From positions 1,736,001-1,800,000 of the forward strand of contig NZ_CP151076.1 of NCBI RefSeq assembly GCF_038096165.1: a stretch of DNA of 64,000 bases. Reading direction: 5' to 3'. The notes beneath the pieces were generated by a model. It was not told the origin of the DNA, did no database searches, and saw nothing but the letters and a program-made list of their open reading frames with translations. Source of the DNA: Pseudomonas sp. G.S.17. Lineage in GTDB: Bacteria > Pseudomonadota > Gammaproteobacteria > Pseudomonadales > Pseudomonadaceae. This document shows, piece by piece, positions 26,497 through 35,296 of the stretch. Position 1 is the stretch's first letter. The number at the start of each line of letters is the position of its first letter. The position numbers were made by a program, and so were the translations under genes.

Positions 26497-27402
26497 ATGA
26501 AAATTGATGATATCGATGCTTTCGTGGCGGTGATTCGTTGCCAGTCGATCAGCCATGCAGCGCAATCGCTGGGTTTGACCCAGCCGGCGATTACTCGTCG
26601 GGTACAGAATTTCGAGCAGGCGTTGGGGGTCGAGTTATTCGATCGCAACACCAAGCCGCTCAAACCCACCCAAATGGGCACTCAGGTTTATCAGAAGTGC
26701 CTGGCGATCCTGCGGGAAATGGATTCCCTGCGCGAATTGGTCGCCAGTGATACGCCGCCCAGCGGCCTGTTGCGTCTTGGTGTGCCGCAGACCATTGGCG
26801 ACGCGGTGTTGCTCGATGCGCTCAAATACATGCGCAATGAATTCCCCGACCTGCGCGCGCAGGTGGTAACCGGTTGGGGCAGTCATTTGGTCAACAAGAT
26901 CGAGAATGGCGAGCTGGACGCCGCTGCGGCGTTGTTCCCGGCAGGCAAGATCTTCCCGGAGAACATTATTGGCGAGTCCATCGGCAAGATGGAACTGGTG
27001 GTGGTCTGTGCCAAATCAGCCTTGCCGAAGAAAGCCGTCAAGCTGGCGGACTGTTACGAGCAGGGTTGGGTGCTTAATCCCGATGGTTGCGGGTTCCGCG
27101 CCGGTTTGCAGCGTACGCTGACCGATCAGGGTCTGAGCCTGAAGGTCAATCTGGAAACCTTTGGCACTGAATTGCAACTGGGGCTGGTGGCCGATGGCAT
27201 GGGCCTTGGCCTGGTGCCGCGTCCGTTGCTGGAGCGCAGTATCCATCGCGACCAACTGGCGGTGATGCCGGTCAAGGATTTCAAACCAGTGATGGACTTG
27301 TGGCTGATTTATCCACGTTTCCTGGGCAATTTGCAGGGTGCCGTGGCGTCGTTCGGCAGTCTGGTGGCGCAGTCGTTGAAACCGGTGAAAGACGCGGCGT
27401 GA
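26497..27402 (+). CDS. LysR-family regulator, CysB/Cbl-like
   Basis: 301 residues from ATG 26497 (MKIDDIDAFVAVIRCQS); longer readings to 26452 have no family support. Winged helix-turn-helix at about 1-60 (SISHAAQSLGLTQPAITRRV), linker helix, then a periplasmic-binding-like effector domain with RLGVPQTIGDAV and LVADGMGLGLVPRPLL. It is transcribed away from the sulfur cluster across a 224-bp gap, the usual layout for a LysR activator and its target. The effector is unknown. Confidence 0.9.
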   Translation: MKIDDIDAFVAVIRCQSISHAAQSLGLTQPAITRRVQNFEQALGVELFDRNTKPLKPTQMGTQVYQKCLAILREMDSLRELVASDTPPSGLLRLGVPQTIGDAVLLDALKYMRNEFPDLRAQVVTGWGSHLVNKIENGELDAAAALFPAGKIFPENIIGESIGKMELVVVCAKSALPKKAVKLADCYEQGWVLNPDGCGFRAGLQRTLTDQGLSLKVNLETFGTELQLGLVADGMGLGLVPRPLLERSIHRDQLAVMPVKDFKPVMDLWLIYPRFLGNLQGAVASFGSLVAQSLKPVKDAA

Positions 27403-27486
27403 GGCCGCTTCATTCGGCGCTATGACCGAATGAATGAATACGCATCCACGCCTGGCTTTGGCGGGATGCGCCAAACGCTGTCTCGA

Positions 27487-27897
27487 TCAGTGTTTACTGC
27501 CCTGAGTCGGCATCGACAGAAGCTGTTTCTCACGATTCCAGTCAAACGGTTCTTCGTTCTGTTCAGCTTCGTAGCGGCGCTCTTCCAGCGATTGATACAG
27601 GGCGATTTCTTCGTCCGGCATGAAGTGCAGGCAATCACCGGCGAAAAACCACAGCAGGTCACGCGGCACCAGATGGGCGATTTGCGGATAGCGCTGGATC
27701 ACTTGGCAGAGAATGTCCTGGCCCAGGTATTGGCTTTCGATCGGGTCCTGAGGCAGCAGCGTCATAAGTTCGTCGAAGCGCTCCATGAACAGCGCATGGC
27801 TTTCTTCGGGAACCTGCTCGGCCTCGCCCAGCGCGACCAGGATGCTGCGCAGATGTGCCAGCAGGTTCAGTTGGTGGTCGAGAGTGGCGTCGGCCAT
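27487..27897 (-). CDS. conserved Pseudomonas protein, PA2817-like
   Basis: 136 residues starting MADATLDHQLNLLAHLRSI, with GAGG eight bases upstream of the ATG. Acidic, helical, no signal peptide or membrane segment. Conserved-looking stretches are HLVPRDLLWFFAGDCLHFMPDEEI near 70-100. I do not know a function. In P. aeruginosa a similar gene sits near fadE, and here too fadE is the next gene downstream on the same strand. Confidence 0.72.
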   Translation of the reverse strand: MADATLDHQLNLLAHLRSILVALGEAEQVPEESHALFMERFDELMTLLPQDPIESQYLGQDILCQVIQRYPQIAHLVPRDLLWFFAGDCLHFMPDEEIALYQSLEERRYEAEQNEEPFDWNREKQLLSMPTQGSKH

Positions 27898-27982
27898 GGT
27901 TCAATCCTCAATAGCAAAAACGGGCGCGAGAGTATAAAGCTCTGCGCGCCCGCTGTGTGGTTGGCCTGACAAGATCTATCGA

Positions 27983-30430
27983 TTAACGGATCTTGCCCTC
28001 GGCCAAGGTCAGCTCTTCCTTGGCAAAATCATCCACGTCGATCACCTTGCGACGTGCAGCTTCGGCGGCGCGCAGGTTCTCGGCCTCCAGCGGCTGCAAC
28101 ACCCCGGCATGCAGCGCCGCATCGATGATGTGCTCGCCGGCAGCCGGTTGCAGCTGACCGCCTTTTGCCGCGACGTGCAGCTTTTTGTGCAGCGGCGCAG
28201 CAGCGTTCAGCAAGTCGCTGGCGTGTTGCAGGGCGCCGACTGCATCATCGGGATCTTGCGGGCGATAGCAGCCAGCCAGCAATTCTTCCAGGGTTGGATC
28301 ACCTTTGGCGCGGCCCAGAACAGCGGCGACTTCGGCATCCAGCGCGTCTGACGGCCCTTTGTGACGGCGGCCGAACGGGAAGGTCACCACGCGCAATACC
28401 GTGCCCAATACGCGACTCGGGAAGTTGGTCAGCAACTCGTCCAGCGCACGCTCCGACTCGCCGAGCGACTCTTCCATGGCCCAACGGAACAGCGGCTGCA
28501 AGTGTTGCGGGTAATCCAGGTCGTGATAACGCTTGAGCGCCGCTGAAGCCAGATACAAATGGCTCAACACATCGCCCAGGCGTGCCGACAGACGTTCCCG
28601 CCGTTTCAGCTCACCGCCCAGCAGCATCATGCTCAGATCCGCCAGCATGGCAAATGCCGCTGCCTGACGATTCAGCGCCCGGAAGTAACCCTGGCTCAAA
28701 CTATCGCCCGGCGCGGCTTCGAATCGACCGAAGCCCAGGTTGAGAATAAAGGTGCTCGCTGCGTTGCTGACTGCGAAGCCGATGTGCTTGAGCAGCAGCG
28801 TGTCGAACTCGGCCAAAGCCTGATCGTGGTCTTCACGGCCGGCCAGGGCCATTTCCTTGAGGACGAACGGATGGCACCGAATCGCGCCCTGGCCGAAGAT
28901 CATCAGGTTACGTGACAGGATATTTGCGCCTTCAACCGTGATGAAAATTGGCGCGCCTTGCCAGTTGCGGCCCAGATAGTTGTTCGGGCCCATGATGATG
29001 CCCTTGCCGCCATGCACGTCCATGGCGTGGGTGATGCATTCGCGGCCGCGTTCGGTCAGGTGATATTTGAGGATCGCCGACAGCACTGACGGTTTCTCGC
29101 CCAGATCCACCGCGTTGGCGGTGAGCATGCGCGCGCTGTCCATCAGCCACGCATTGCCGCCGATCCGCGCCAGGGATTCCTGAATACCCTCGAATGCCGA
29201 CAGCGGCACGTTGAATTGCTCGCGAACCTGCGCGTATTGCCCGGTCACCAGACTGGTGAACTTGGCCGCGCCGGTGCCTACGGCAGGCAGCGAGATGGAA
29301 CGGCCCACGGACAGGCAGTTCATCAGCATCATCCAGCCCTTGCCGAGCATTTCCTGGCCGCCGATCAGGTAGTCCAGCGGGATGAATACATCCTTGCCGG
29401 AGTTCGGGCCATTCATGAAGGCTGCGCCCAGTGGCAAGTGACGACGGCCGATTTCCACACCCGGCGTGTCCGTCGGGATCAACGCCAGGGTGATGCCGAT
29501 GTCTTCCTCGTCGCCCAGCAAATGCTCGGGGTCAAAGGCCTTGAACGCCAGGCCCAGAAGGGTCGCGACCGGGCCGAGGGTGATGTAGCGTTTTTCCCAG
29601 TTCAGGCGCAGACCAATGACTTCTTCGCCTTGCCACTGGCCTTTGCAGATGATCCCGGTGTCGGGCATCGCACCGGCATCGGACCCAGCCAGCGGGCCGG
29701 TGAGGGCGAAACACGGAATATCATCGCCCCGCGCCAGACGCGGCAGGTAATGGTTGCGTTGCTCGTCGGTGCCGTAATGCAGCAGCAGTTCCGCCGGGCC
29801 CAGGGAGTTGGGGACCATGACCGTGGAAGCCAGGTCGCCACTGCGGGTCGCCAGTTTCATCGCCACTTGCGAGTGCGCGTAAGCCGAGAAGCCTTTGCCG
29901 CCGAACTCCTTGGGGATGATCAGGGCGAAGAAGCCGTGTTCCTTGATATGCGCCCAGGCGCGCGGCGGCAGGTCCATGGCCTGACCGATTTCCCAGTCAG
30001 TGACCATGGCGCACAGCTCTTCGGTCGGACCGTCGATGAACGCCTGTTCTTCCTCGGTCAGCTGGACCTTTGGATAGGCCAGCAGCTGATCCCAGTCCGG
30101 GCGACCGCTGAACAGCTCGCCGTCCCACCAGACGGTGCCTGCATCGATGGCATCGCGTTCGGTCTGGGACATCGGCGGCAGGGTTTTCTTGAACCAGGAG
30201 AACATCGGCGCAGTGAAGTGCTTGCGACGCAGGTCCGGCAGCATCAGCGGCAAGGCCACGGCCAGCAACAGGATCCAGAAAATCGCCAGCAACCAGCCCG
30301 GCGCATGGCTGAAAATCCCCATCGCCAGCACAAACACGGCAACCGCGCCCAAGGCGGGCATCGGTGCTACACGCCGGTGGGCCAGCCAGGCAATCCCGAC
30401 AACCAGCGCAACAATCCACAACAACAGCAT
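27983..30430 (-). CDS. fadE: acyl-CoA dehydrogenase FadE
   Basis: First oxidation step of fatty acid beta-oxidation, FAD dependent. 815 residues, close to E. coli FadE (814). ATG 30430 has GGAGG upstream; a 14-codon longer reading does not. Two N-terminal membrane helices at about 2-20 and 36-65 are followed by the dehydrogenase core: FALTGPLAGSDAGA, IGLRLNWEKRYITLGP, GRSISLPAVGTGAAK and CITHAMDVHGGKGIIMGPNNY, then a long C-terminal helical domain. It is alone on the minus strand behind a REP-rich upstream region. Confidence 0.95.
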   Translation of the reverse strand: MLLLWIVALVVGIAWLAHRRVAPMPALGAVAVFVLAMGIFSHAPGWLLAIFWILLLAVALPLMLPDLRRKHFTAPMFSWFKKTLPPMSQTERDAIDAGTVWWDGELFSGRPDWDQLLAYPKVQLTEEEQAFIDGPTEELCAMVTDWEIGQAMDLPPRAWAHIKEHGFFALIIPKEFGGKGFSAYAHSQVAMKLATRSGDLASTVMVPNSLGPAELLLHYGTDEQRNHYLPRLARGDDIPCFALTGPLAGSDAGAMPDTGIICKGQWQGEEVIGLRLNWEKRYITLGPVATLLGLAFKAFDPEHLLGDEEDIGITLALIPTDTPGVEIGRRHLPLGAAFMNGPNSGKDVFIPLDYLIGGQEMLGKGWMMLMNCLSVGRSISLPAVGTGAAKFTSLVTGQYAQVREQFNVPLSAFEGIQESLARIGGNAWLMDSARMLTANAVDLGEKPSVLSAILKYHLTERGRECITHAMDVHGGKGIIMGPNNYLGRNWQGAPIFITVEGANILSRNLMIFGQGAIRCHPFVLKEMALAGREDHDQALAEFDTLLLKHIGFAVSNAASTFILNLGFGRFEAAPGDSLSQGYFRALNRQAAAFAMLADLSMMLLGGELKRRERLSARLGDVLSHLYLASAALKRYHDLDYPQHLQPLFRWAMEESLGESERALDELLTNFPSRVLGTVLRVVTFPFGRRHKGPSDALDAEVAAVLGRAKGDPTLEELLAGCYRPQDPDDAVGALQHASDLLNAAAPLHKKLHVAAKGGQLQPAAGEHIIDAALHAGVLQPLEAENLRAAEAARRKVIDVDDFAKEELTLAEGKIR

Positions 30431-30563
30431 AAGTAATCCTCCGTGATGACAGCGGTAAGGAACCACTATCAATAGCCAGGTCCTGTTCCGTCAAGCGAAC
30501 AGCACGGCGAGCATCGATAGTGACCCTTGGCGGGCGAGGGAGTTCGGTGTGTGATCGAGCGGG

Positions 30564-30653
30564 GTGGGAGCGAGCTTGCTCGCGAAAGCGATGTTCGAGG
30601 CGCAATAGATCATTCGAATGAACCGACGTCTTCGCGAGCAAGCTCGCTCCCAC
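30564..30653. repeat. inverted REP pair (REPIN)
   Basis: GTGGGAGCGAGCTTGCTCGCG at 30564 and CGCGAGCAAGCTCGCTCCCAC ending at 30653 face each other. The right half from 30593 recurs at 30869-30928 as a direct repeat. Confidence 0.88.
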
Positions 30654-30750
30654 GAGCCGAGGCCAACCTGGCTTCTGTGCCTCGATAGTGCAGACGCCGC
30701 CAAACGCGCCCCACCACGGCACCGGAGGGAGGGAACCGCTGCGAAGCAGG

Positions 30751-30824
30751 GGCCGGACGTCAGCGCAGATGGTTTTCGTCTATTTTGCCGAAACAAAATG
30801 GACTCGACCGTCAGGGCGAAACCT
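30751..30824. repeat. dispersed repeat block, inverted relative of 45251-45320
   Basis: About 70 bases beginning GGCCGGACGTCAGCGC and ending ACTCGACCGTCAGGGCGAAA plus CCT match the reverse complement of 45251-45320 with few changes. The block lies between two direct repeats, so it looks inserted. It is flanked on the left by CACCACGGCACCGGAGGGAGG, a GC-rich tract often seen with this repeat in my memory of Pseudomonas genomes. No ORF of note. Confidence 0.7.
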
Positions 30825-30868
30825 GCTTACGCAGCGCTGAAAATGATGTTGGTGCCCTGCGATTCAAC

Positions 30869-30928
30869 GTTCGAGGCACAATAAATCTTCGAATGAACTG
30901 TCGTCTTCGCGAGCAAGCTCGCTCCCAC
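30869..30928. repeat. direct repeat of 30593-30653
   Basis: GTTCGAGGCACAATAAATC, then TTCGAATGAACTG and a half REP ending CTCGCTCCCAC. It differs from the 30593 copy by a handful of bases. The two copies bracket 215 bases that include the dispersed repeat. Confidence 0.8.
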
Positions 30929-30978
30929 CGGGTAAACTGCTGCCACTTGTTGGAGTCTCGGTTTACAGAGGATTACCT

Positions 30979-31602
30979 ATGTTGAAAATCTGGGGTAGAA
31001 AAAACTCGTCCAACGTGCGCAAGGCGCTGTGGATCGCTGAAGAACTCGGCCTGCAATACGAAGCAGTCGATGCCGGCGGTGCGTTCGGCCTGGTGGACGG
31101 TGAAGAATACCGGGCGAAAAACCCCAATGGCCGGGTGCCGATGATCGAGGATGGCGACTTCGTGCTCTGGGAGTCCAATGCCATCGTGCGCTACCTGGCG
31201 GCGCAATACGCCCCGGATTCGGCGCTGTTTCCAGCCAATCCTCAGGCGCGGGCAGCCGCCGACAAATGGATGGACTGGACCACCTCGACCCTGGCTGAAC
31301 CGTTTCGGCATGTATTCTGGGGCGTGTTGCGTACTCCGGCGGAACAGCAGGACTGGGTGCAGATCAACGGCGCGATCAAGACCGTGCAAGGTTTGCTGGT
31401 CGTGGTGGACGAAGCGCTGGCGAGCCAGCCTTATCTGTCCGGTGACGAATTCGGCATGGGCGACATTCCTCTGGGCTGCTTTATCTATGCCTGGTTCGAA
31501 ATGCCGATTGAACGTCCGGCGATGCATCATCTCCAAGCCTGGTACGAGCGTCTGAAAGCGCGTCCGGCTTATCGATCGGCAGTGATGACCGCGTTGACCT
31601 GA
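30979..31602 (+). CDS. glutathione S-transferase family protein
   Basis: 207 residues from ATG 30979, preceded by GAGG. Thioredoxin-like N-terminal domain (MLKIWGRKNSSNVRKALW; NGRVPMIEDGDFVLWESNAI, the glutathione-binding cis-Pro and Glu-Ser) and all-helical C-terminal domain. The active-site region has SSNVRK rather than a catalytic cysteine pair, so it is a Ser-type member. It precedes the ABC exporter genes by 154 bp; the same order (GST, ATPase, permease) is known in P. aeruginosa. Substrate unknown. Confidence 0.9.
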   Translation: MLKIWGRKNSSNVRKALWIAEELGLQYEAVDAGGAFGLVDGEEYRAKNPNGRVPMIEDGDFVLWESNAIVRYLAAQYAPDSALFPANPQARAAADKWMDWTTSTLAEPFRHVFWGVLRTPAEQQDWVQINGAIKTVQGLLVVVDEALASQPYLSGDEFGMGDIPLGCFIYAWFEMPIERPAMHHLQAWYERLKARPAYRSAVMTALT

Positions 31603-31756
31603 TAAGTATTATCAATATATGTCGCTGTACTTGAATGGCTTAGCCAAGCACCATTGCCTGGCTATGCCGCACCTGTAACTGACTATTTCGCGGTTGCAAT
31701 CAGCGGCATCCGCCCTCATCTATTCTTTCCTTTCCTTCATTGGTGCGTTTTCCGAT

Positions 31757-32689
31757 ATGAGTTCCGCTCTGTCCATCCGGCAGCTAACCAAAACCTACGG
31801 CAACGGTTTCCAGGCATTGAGTGGTATCGATCTGGATGTCGCCGAAGGTGACTTTTTCGCCTTGCTTGGCCCCAACGGTGCCGGCAAATCCACCACCATC
31901 GGCATCATCTCAACCCTGGTCAACAAGAGCAGCGGAACGGTGAATATCTTTGGTCATGACCTGGACCGCGAGCCTGCGGCGCTCAAGCGCTGCATCGGCG
32001 TGGTGCCCCAGGAATTCAACTTCAACCAGTTCGAGAAAGCCTTCGACATCGTCGTGACCCAGGCCGGCTATTACGGCATCCCGCTGAAGATCGCCAAGGA
32101 GCGCGCCGAGCGTTACCTGACGCAGCTGGGCTTGTGGGACAAGCGCGATGTGCCTTCGCGTTCGCTGTCTGGCGGAATGAAGCGGCGGCTGATGATTGCT
32201 CGTGCGTTGATTCATGAACCGCGTCTGCTGATCCTCGACGAACCGACGGCTGGCGTGGATATCGAGCTGCGTCGTTCGATGTGGGGTTTCCTCACCGAGC
32301 TGAACGAGCAGGGCACGACGATCATCCTCACCACGCACTATCTGGAAGAGGCCGAGCAGCTGTGTCGCAACATCGGCATTATCGACCACGGCGTGATTGT
32401 CGAGAACACCGGCATGAAGCAGTTGCTCAACAAAATGACCGTCGAAACCTTTCTGCTGGATCTCAAGGATGCGTATCAAAGCGCGCCACAGTTGATCGGT
32501 TATCCAGGCAGGCTGATCGACAGCCATACCCTGGAAGTCCAGGTCGACAAGAATATCGGCATCACTGCGCTGTTCGGCCAACTCGCCGCGCAAAACATTG
32601 AAGTGCTGAGCCTGCGCAATAAAACCAATCGCCTCGAGGAGCTGTTCGTGTCCCTGGTGGAAAAAAATCTGGCGAAGGTGGCGGTATGA
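31757..32689 (+). CDS. ABC transporter ATP-binding protein, YadG-like
   Basis: 310 residues from ATG 31757 (MSSALSIRQLTKTYGNG). Walker A GPNGAGKST near 38-46, Q loop VVPQEFNFNQF, signature LSGGMKRR, Walker B RLLILDEPTAGVD and the H-loop TTHYLEEAEQL. The C-terminal 80 residues form the extra domain of the YadG/DrrA group. It overlaps the permease start by four bases, so one ATPase and one permease form a type-2 exporter. Substrate unknown. Confidence 0.92.
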   Translation: MSSALSIRQLTKTYGNGFQALSGIDLDVAEGDFFALLGPNGAGKSTTIGIISTLVNKSSGTVNIFGHDLDREPAALKRCIGVVPQEFNFNQFEKAFDIVVTQAGYYGIPLKIAKERAERYLTQLGLWDKRDVPSRSLSGGMKRRLMIARALIHEPRLLILDEPTAGVDIELRRSMWGFLTELNEQGTTIILTTHYLEEAEQLCRNIGIIDHGVIVENTGMKQLLNKMTVETFLLDLKDAYQSAPQLIGYPGRLIDSHTLEVQVDKNIGITALFGQLAAQNIEVLSLRNKTNRLEELFVSLVEKNLAKVAV

Positions 32690-33477
32690 GCAACGAAACC
32701 ACCTCCGAGCTGCGCCCCAACCTGATTGCCCTGAACACCATCGTCTATCGCGAAGTGCGTCGTTTCATGCGCATCTGGCCGCAAACCCTGCTGCCGCCAG
32801 CGATCACTATGGTTCTTTACTTCGTGATCTTCGGCAACCTGATCGGCCGGCAGATCGGCGACATGGGCGGCTTCACGTACATGCAATACATCGTGCCGGG
32901 CCTGATCATGATGTCGGTGATCACCAACTCCTACGGCAACGTGGTGTCGAGCTTCTTCGGCGCCAAGTTCCAGCGTTCGGTCGAAGAGCTGATGGTTTCG
33001 CCGGTTTCGCCGCACACCATCCTTGTCGGTTATGTACTGGGCGGCGTGCTGCGTGGCCTGATGGTCGGCGTCATCGTGACCATGCTCTCGATGTTCTTCA
33101 CCGATCTGCAAGTGCATCACTTGGGTATCACGGTGATCGTCGTGGTGCTGACGGCGACGATCTTCTCGCTGCTGGGCTTCATCAATGCCGTGTTCGCGCG
33201 CAACTTTGATGACATCTCGATCATCCCGACCTTCGTGCTGACACCGCTGACCTATCTGGGTGGCGTGTTCTACTCGATCAATCTGCTGCCGCCGTTCTGG
33301 CAGACCGTGTCCATGGCCAACCCGGTCCTGCACATGGTTAACGCCTTCCGCTTCGGCATCCTCGGCGTGTCCGACATTCGGATCAGCATCGCCCTGGCGT
33401 TCATGGTCGTCGCGACCATCGTCCTGTATGTGGGCTGCGCGCGATTGCTGGTCAGCGGGCGTGGGATGCGGCAGTAA
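32686..33477 (+). CDS. ABC-2 type permease, YadH-like
   Basis: 263 residues, six predicted membrane helices, ABC-2 family (RRFMRIWPQTLLPPAI at the N-terminus, YIVPGLIMMSVITNSYGNVV, SPVSPHTILVGYVLGGVLRG, PLTYLGGVFYSINLLPPFW). Overlaps the ATPase gene (ATGA). Comparable to E. coli YadH; no substrate is known. Confidence 0.92.
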   Translation: MSNETTSELRPNLIALNTIVYREVRRFMRIWPQTLLPPAITMVLYFVIFGNLIGRQIGDMGGFTYMQYIVPGLIMMSVITNSYGNVVSSFFGAKFQRSVEELMVSPVSPHTILVGYVLGGVLRGLMVGVIVTMLSMFFTDLQVHHLGITVIVVVLTATIFSLLGFINAVFARNFDDISIIPTFVLTPLTYLGGVFYSINLLPPFWQTVSMANPVLHMVNAFRFGILGVSDIRISIALAFMVVATIVLYVGCARLLVSGRGMRQ

Positions 33478-33487
33478 ACAACTGCCT

Positions 33488-33510
33488 GTGGGAGCGAGCT
33501 TGCTCGCGAA
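33488..33510. repeat. single REP element
   Basis: GTGGGAGCGAGCTTGCTCGC and three more bases, eleven bases after the permease stop. Confidence 0.8.
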
Positions 33511-33589
33511 GCCTTTAGTTCATCCGGCGCATTTCTTGGGCCTGAGATACAGCTTTAGCAAGCAATCTCCCACAATGTTTCCCTCGTGG

Positions 33590-33632
33590 TTACCCCTCCA
33601 ACCCCCCCCACCCCCCTCCAACGATGTACAAT
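33590..33632 (+). promoter_or_regulatory. C-tract / G-quadruplex motif and -10 element upstream of aroP
   Basis: A run of about twenty C with single interruptions (33593-33618) reads on the other strand as four G tracts of three or more, satisfying the G-quadruplex pattern. TACAAT at 33627-33632 follows and is a plausible -10 with no good -35. Confidence 0.4.
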
Positions 33633-33753
33633 CCCCCGCGTTTTTTCTGTGGCTTGCTGACGTCTTCGCGCATCCAACACGTTCAAGGCTATCCGCCTTG
33701 TGCACTTCATTCCTCGGCGCCATAAGCGCTGCGGGTTCGATTCCGTCACAGAC

Positions 33754-33761
33754 AAAAACAA
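33754..33761 (+). promoter_or_regulatory. candidate Hfq/Crc A-rich motif before the aroP start
   Basis: AAAAACAA fits the AANAANAA pattern and lies 16-23 nt upstream of the ATG, overlapping the ribosome-loading region. Amino acid permeases are known catabolite-repression targets in Pseudomonas. No transcript data support it here. Confidence 0.4.
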
Positions 33762-33776
33762 CCAGGTGACTATCCA

Positions 33777-35186
33777 ATGAGTGAACACCTCTCGTCTTCC
33801 GGCGAGCTGAAACGTGGGCTGAAAAACCGCCACATCCAACTGATCGCCCTGGGTGGCGCCATCGGCACAGGCTTGTTCCTGGGTTCGGCAGGCGTGCTCA
33901 AGTCGGCGGGTCCGTCGATGATCCTCGGTTACGCCATCTGCGGCTTCATTGCCTTCATGATCATGCGCCAGCTCGGCGAAATGATCGTCGAAGAGCCGGT
34001 CGCAGGCTCCTTCAGCCATTTCGCGCACAAATACTGGGGCGGTTTTGCCGGGTTCCTGTCCGGCTGGAACTGCTGGATTCTGTACATTCTGGTGGGCATG
34101 TCCGAGCTGACAGCCGTGGGCAAGTACATCCATTACTGGTGGCCGGAAATCCCGAGCTGGGCGTCAGCGGCGGTGTTCTTCCTGATGATCAACGCGGTCA
34201 ATCTGGCCAACGTCAAGGTCTTCGGTGAGGCGGAGTTCTGGTTCGCCATCATCAAGGTCGTGGCGATTCTGGGCATGATCGCCCTGGGCAGCTATCTGCT
34301 GGTCAGTGGGAATGGCGGGCCGCAGGCATCGGTCAGCAACCTGTGGGAACACGGCGGCTTCTTCCCCAACGGCGTGATGGGTCTGGTGATGGCTCTGGCG
34401 ATCATCATGTTCTCCTTCGGCGGCCTGGAAATGCTCGGCTTCACCGCAGCCGAAGCTGATCAGCCACGCACCGTGATCCCCAAGGCGATCAACCAGGTGA
34501 TCTACCGGATCCTGATTTTCTACATCGGCGCCTTGGTGGTGCTGCTCTCGCTGACCCCTTGGGACAGCCTGCTGGCCAGCCTCAATGCCTCGGGTGACGA
34601 GTACAGCGGCAGCCCGTTCGTGCAGGTGTTCTCGATGCTGGGCAGCGACACCGCCGCGCACATCCTCAACTTCGTGGTACTGACGGCGGCGTTGTCGGTC
34701 TACAACAGCGGCACTTACTGCAACAGCCGCATGCTGTTGGGCATGGCCGAGCAGGGCGATGCGCCGCGTTCCCTGGCACAGGTCGACAAGCGTGGCGTGC
34801 CGGTGCGGGCGATTTTCGTTTCGGCGCTGGTGACGTTTGTCGCGGTGCTGCTCAACTACCTGATTCCGCACAGTGCCCTTGAACTGCTGATGTCGCTGGT
34901 GGTGGCCACGCTGGTCATCAACTGGGCGATGATCAGCTATTCGCACCTCAAGTTTCGCCAGCACATGATCCGCACTCAGCAAGTGCCGCTGTTCAAGGCT
35001 TTGTGGTATCCATACGGCAACTACGTCTGCCTGGCGTTCGTGGTGTTTATTCTTGGCATTATGCTGATGATTCCGGGCATTCAGGTTTCGGTGTATGCGA
35101 TTCCGGTCTGGCTGCTGCTGATGTGGGTGTGCTACCGCATCAAGAGCAAGCGCAGCGCGGCGGCTGCGTTGCATCACGCTGGCTGA
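33777..35186 (+). CDS. aroP: aromatic amino acid permease, AroP-type
   Basis: 469 residues, about twelve membrane helices, amino acid-polyamine-organocation superfamily. Diagnostic stretches: LKRGLKNRHIQLIALGGAIG and TGLFLGSAG in helix 1, EEPVAGSFSHFAHKYWG, FGGLEMLGFTAAEADQPR and YNSGTYCNSRMLLGMA. Closest in pattern to AroP/PheP. The region also holds phhABC and phhR, which fits Phe/Tyr uptake; in P. aeruginosa aroP2 is a close neighbour of phh. Exact substrate preference is inference. A terminator follows. Confidence 0.88.
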   Translation: MSEHLSSSGELKRGLKNRHIQLIALGGAIGTGLFLGSAGVLKSAGPSMILGYAICGFIAFMIMRQLGEMIVEEPVAGSFSHFAHKYWGGFAGFLSGWNCWILYILVGMSELTAVGKYIHYWWPEIPSWASAAVFFLMINAVNLANVKVFGEAEFWFAIIKVVAILGMIALGSYLLVSGNGGPQASVSNLWEHGGFFPNGVMGLVMALAIIMFSFGGLEMLGFTAAEADQPRTVIPKAINQVIYRILIFYIGALVVLLSLTPWDSLLASLNASGDEYSGSPFVQVFSMLGSDTAAHILNFVVLTAALSVYNSGTYCNSRMLLGMAEQGDAPRSLAQVDKRGVPVRAIFVSALVTFVAVLLNYLIPHSALELLMSLVVATLVINWAMISYSHLKFRQHMIRTQQVPLFKALWYPYGNYVCLAFVVFILGIMLMIPGIQVSVYAIPVWLLLMWVCYRIKSKRSAAAALHHAG

Positions 35187-35203
35187 GTTCGTCGGCTGTC
35201 AAT

Positions 35204-35245
35204 AAACCCGGTCTGCAGTGCTCAAACGCTGCGCCCGGGTTTTTT
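35204..35245 (+). terminator. terminator of aroP
   Basis: AAACCCGG and TGCAG on the left pair with CTGC and CCGGGTTT on the right, then a T run. It starts 18 nt after the stop. Confidence 0.85.
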
Positions 35246-35296
35246 ATGGGGGCAACGGTTATCCTGACGACCCAAGATCGACTGTAGCCTTGACCC

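Noticed and set aside
30618..30985. Two short ORFs upstream of the GST gene
   Set aside because: They are made of REP and dispersed-repeat sequence, and repeat each other because of the direct repeats.
33735..33752. GGGTTCGATTCC upstream of aroP, resembling a tRNA T arm
   Set aside because: Flanking bases do not form a T stem, and no acceptor or anticodon arm is present.
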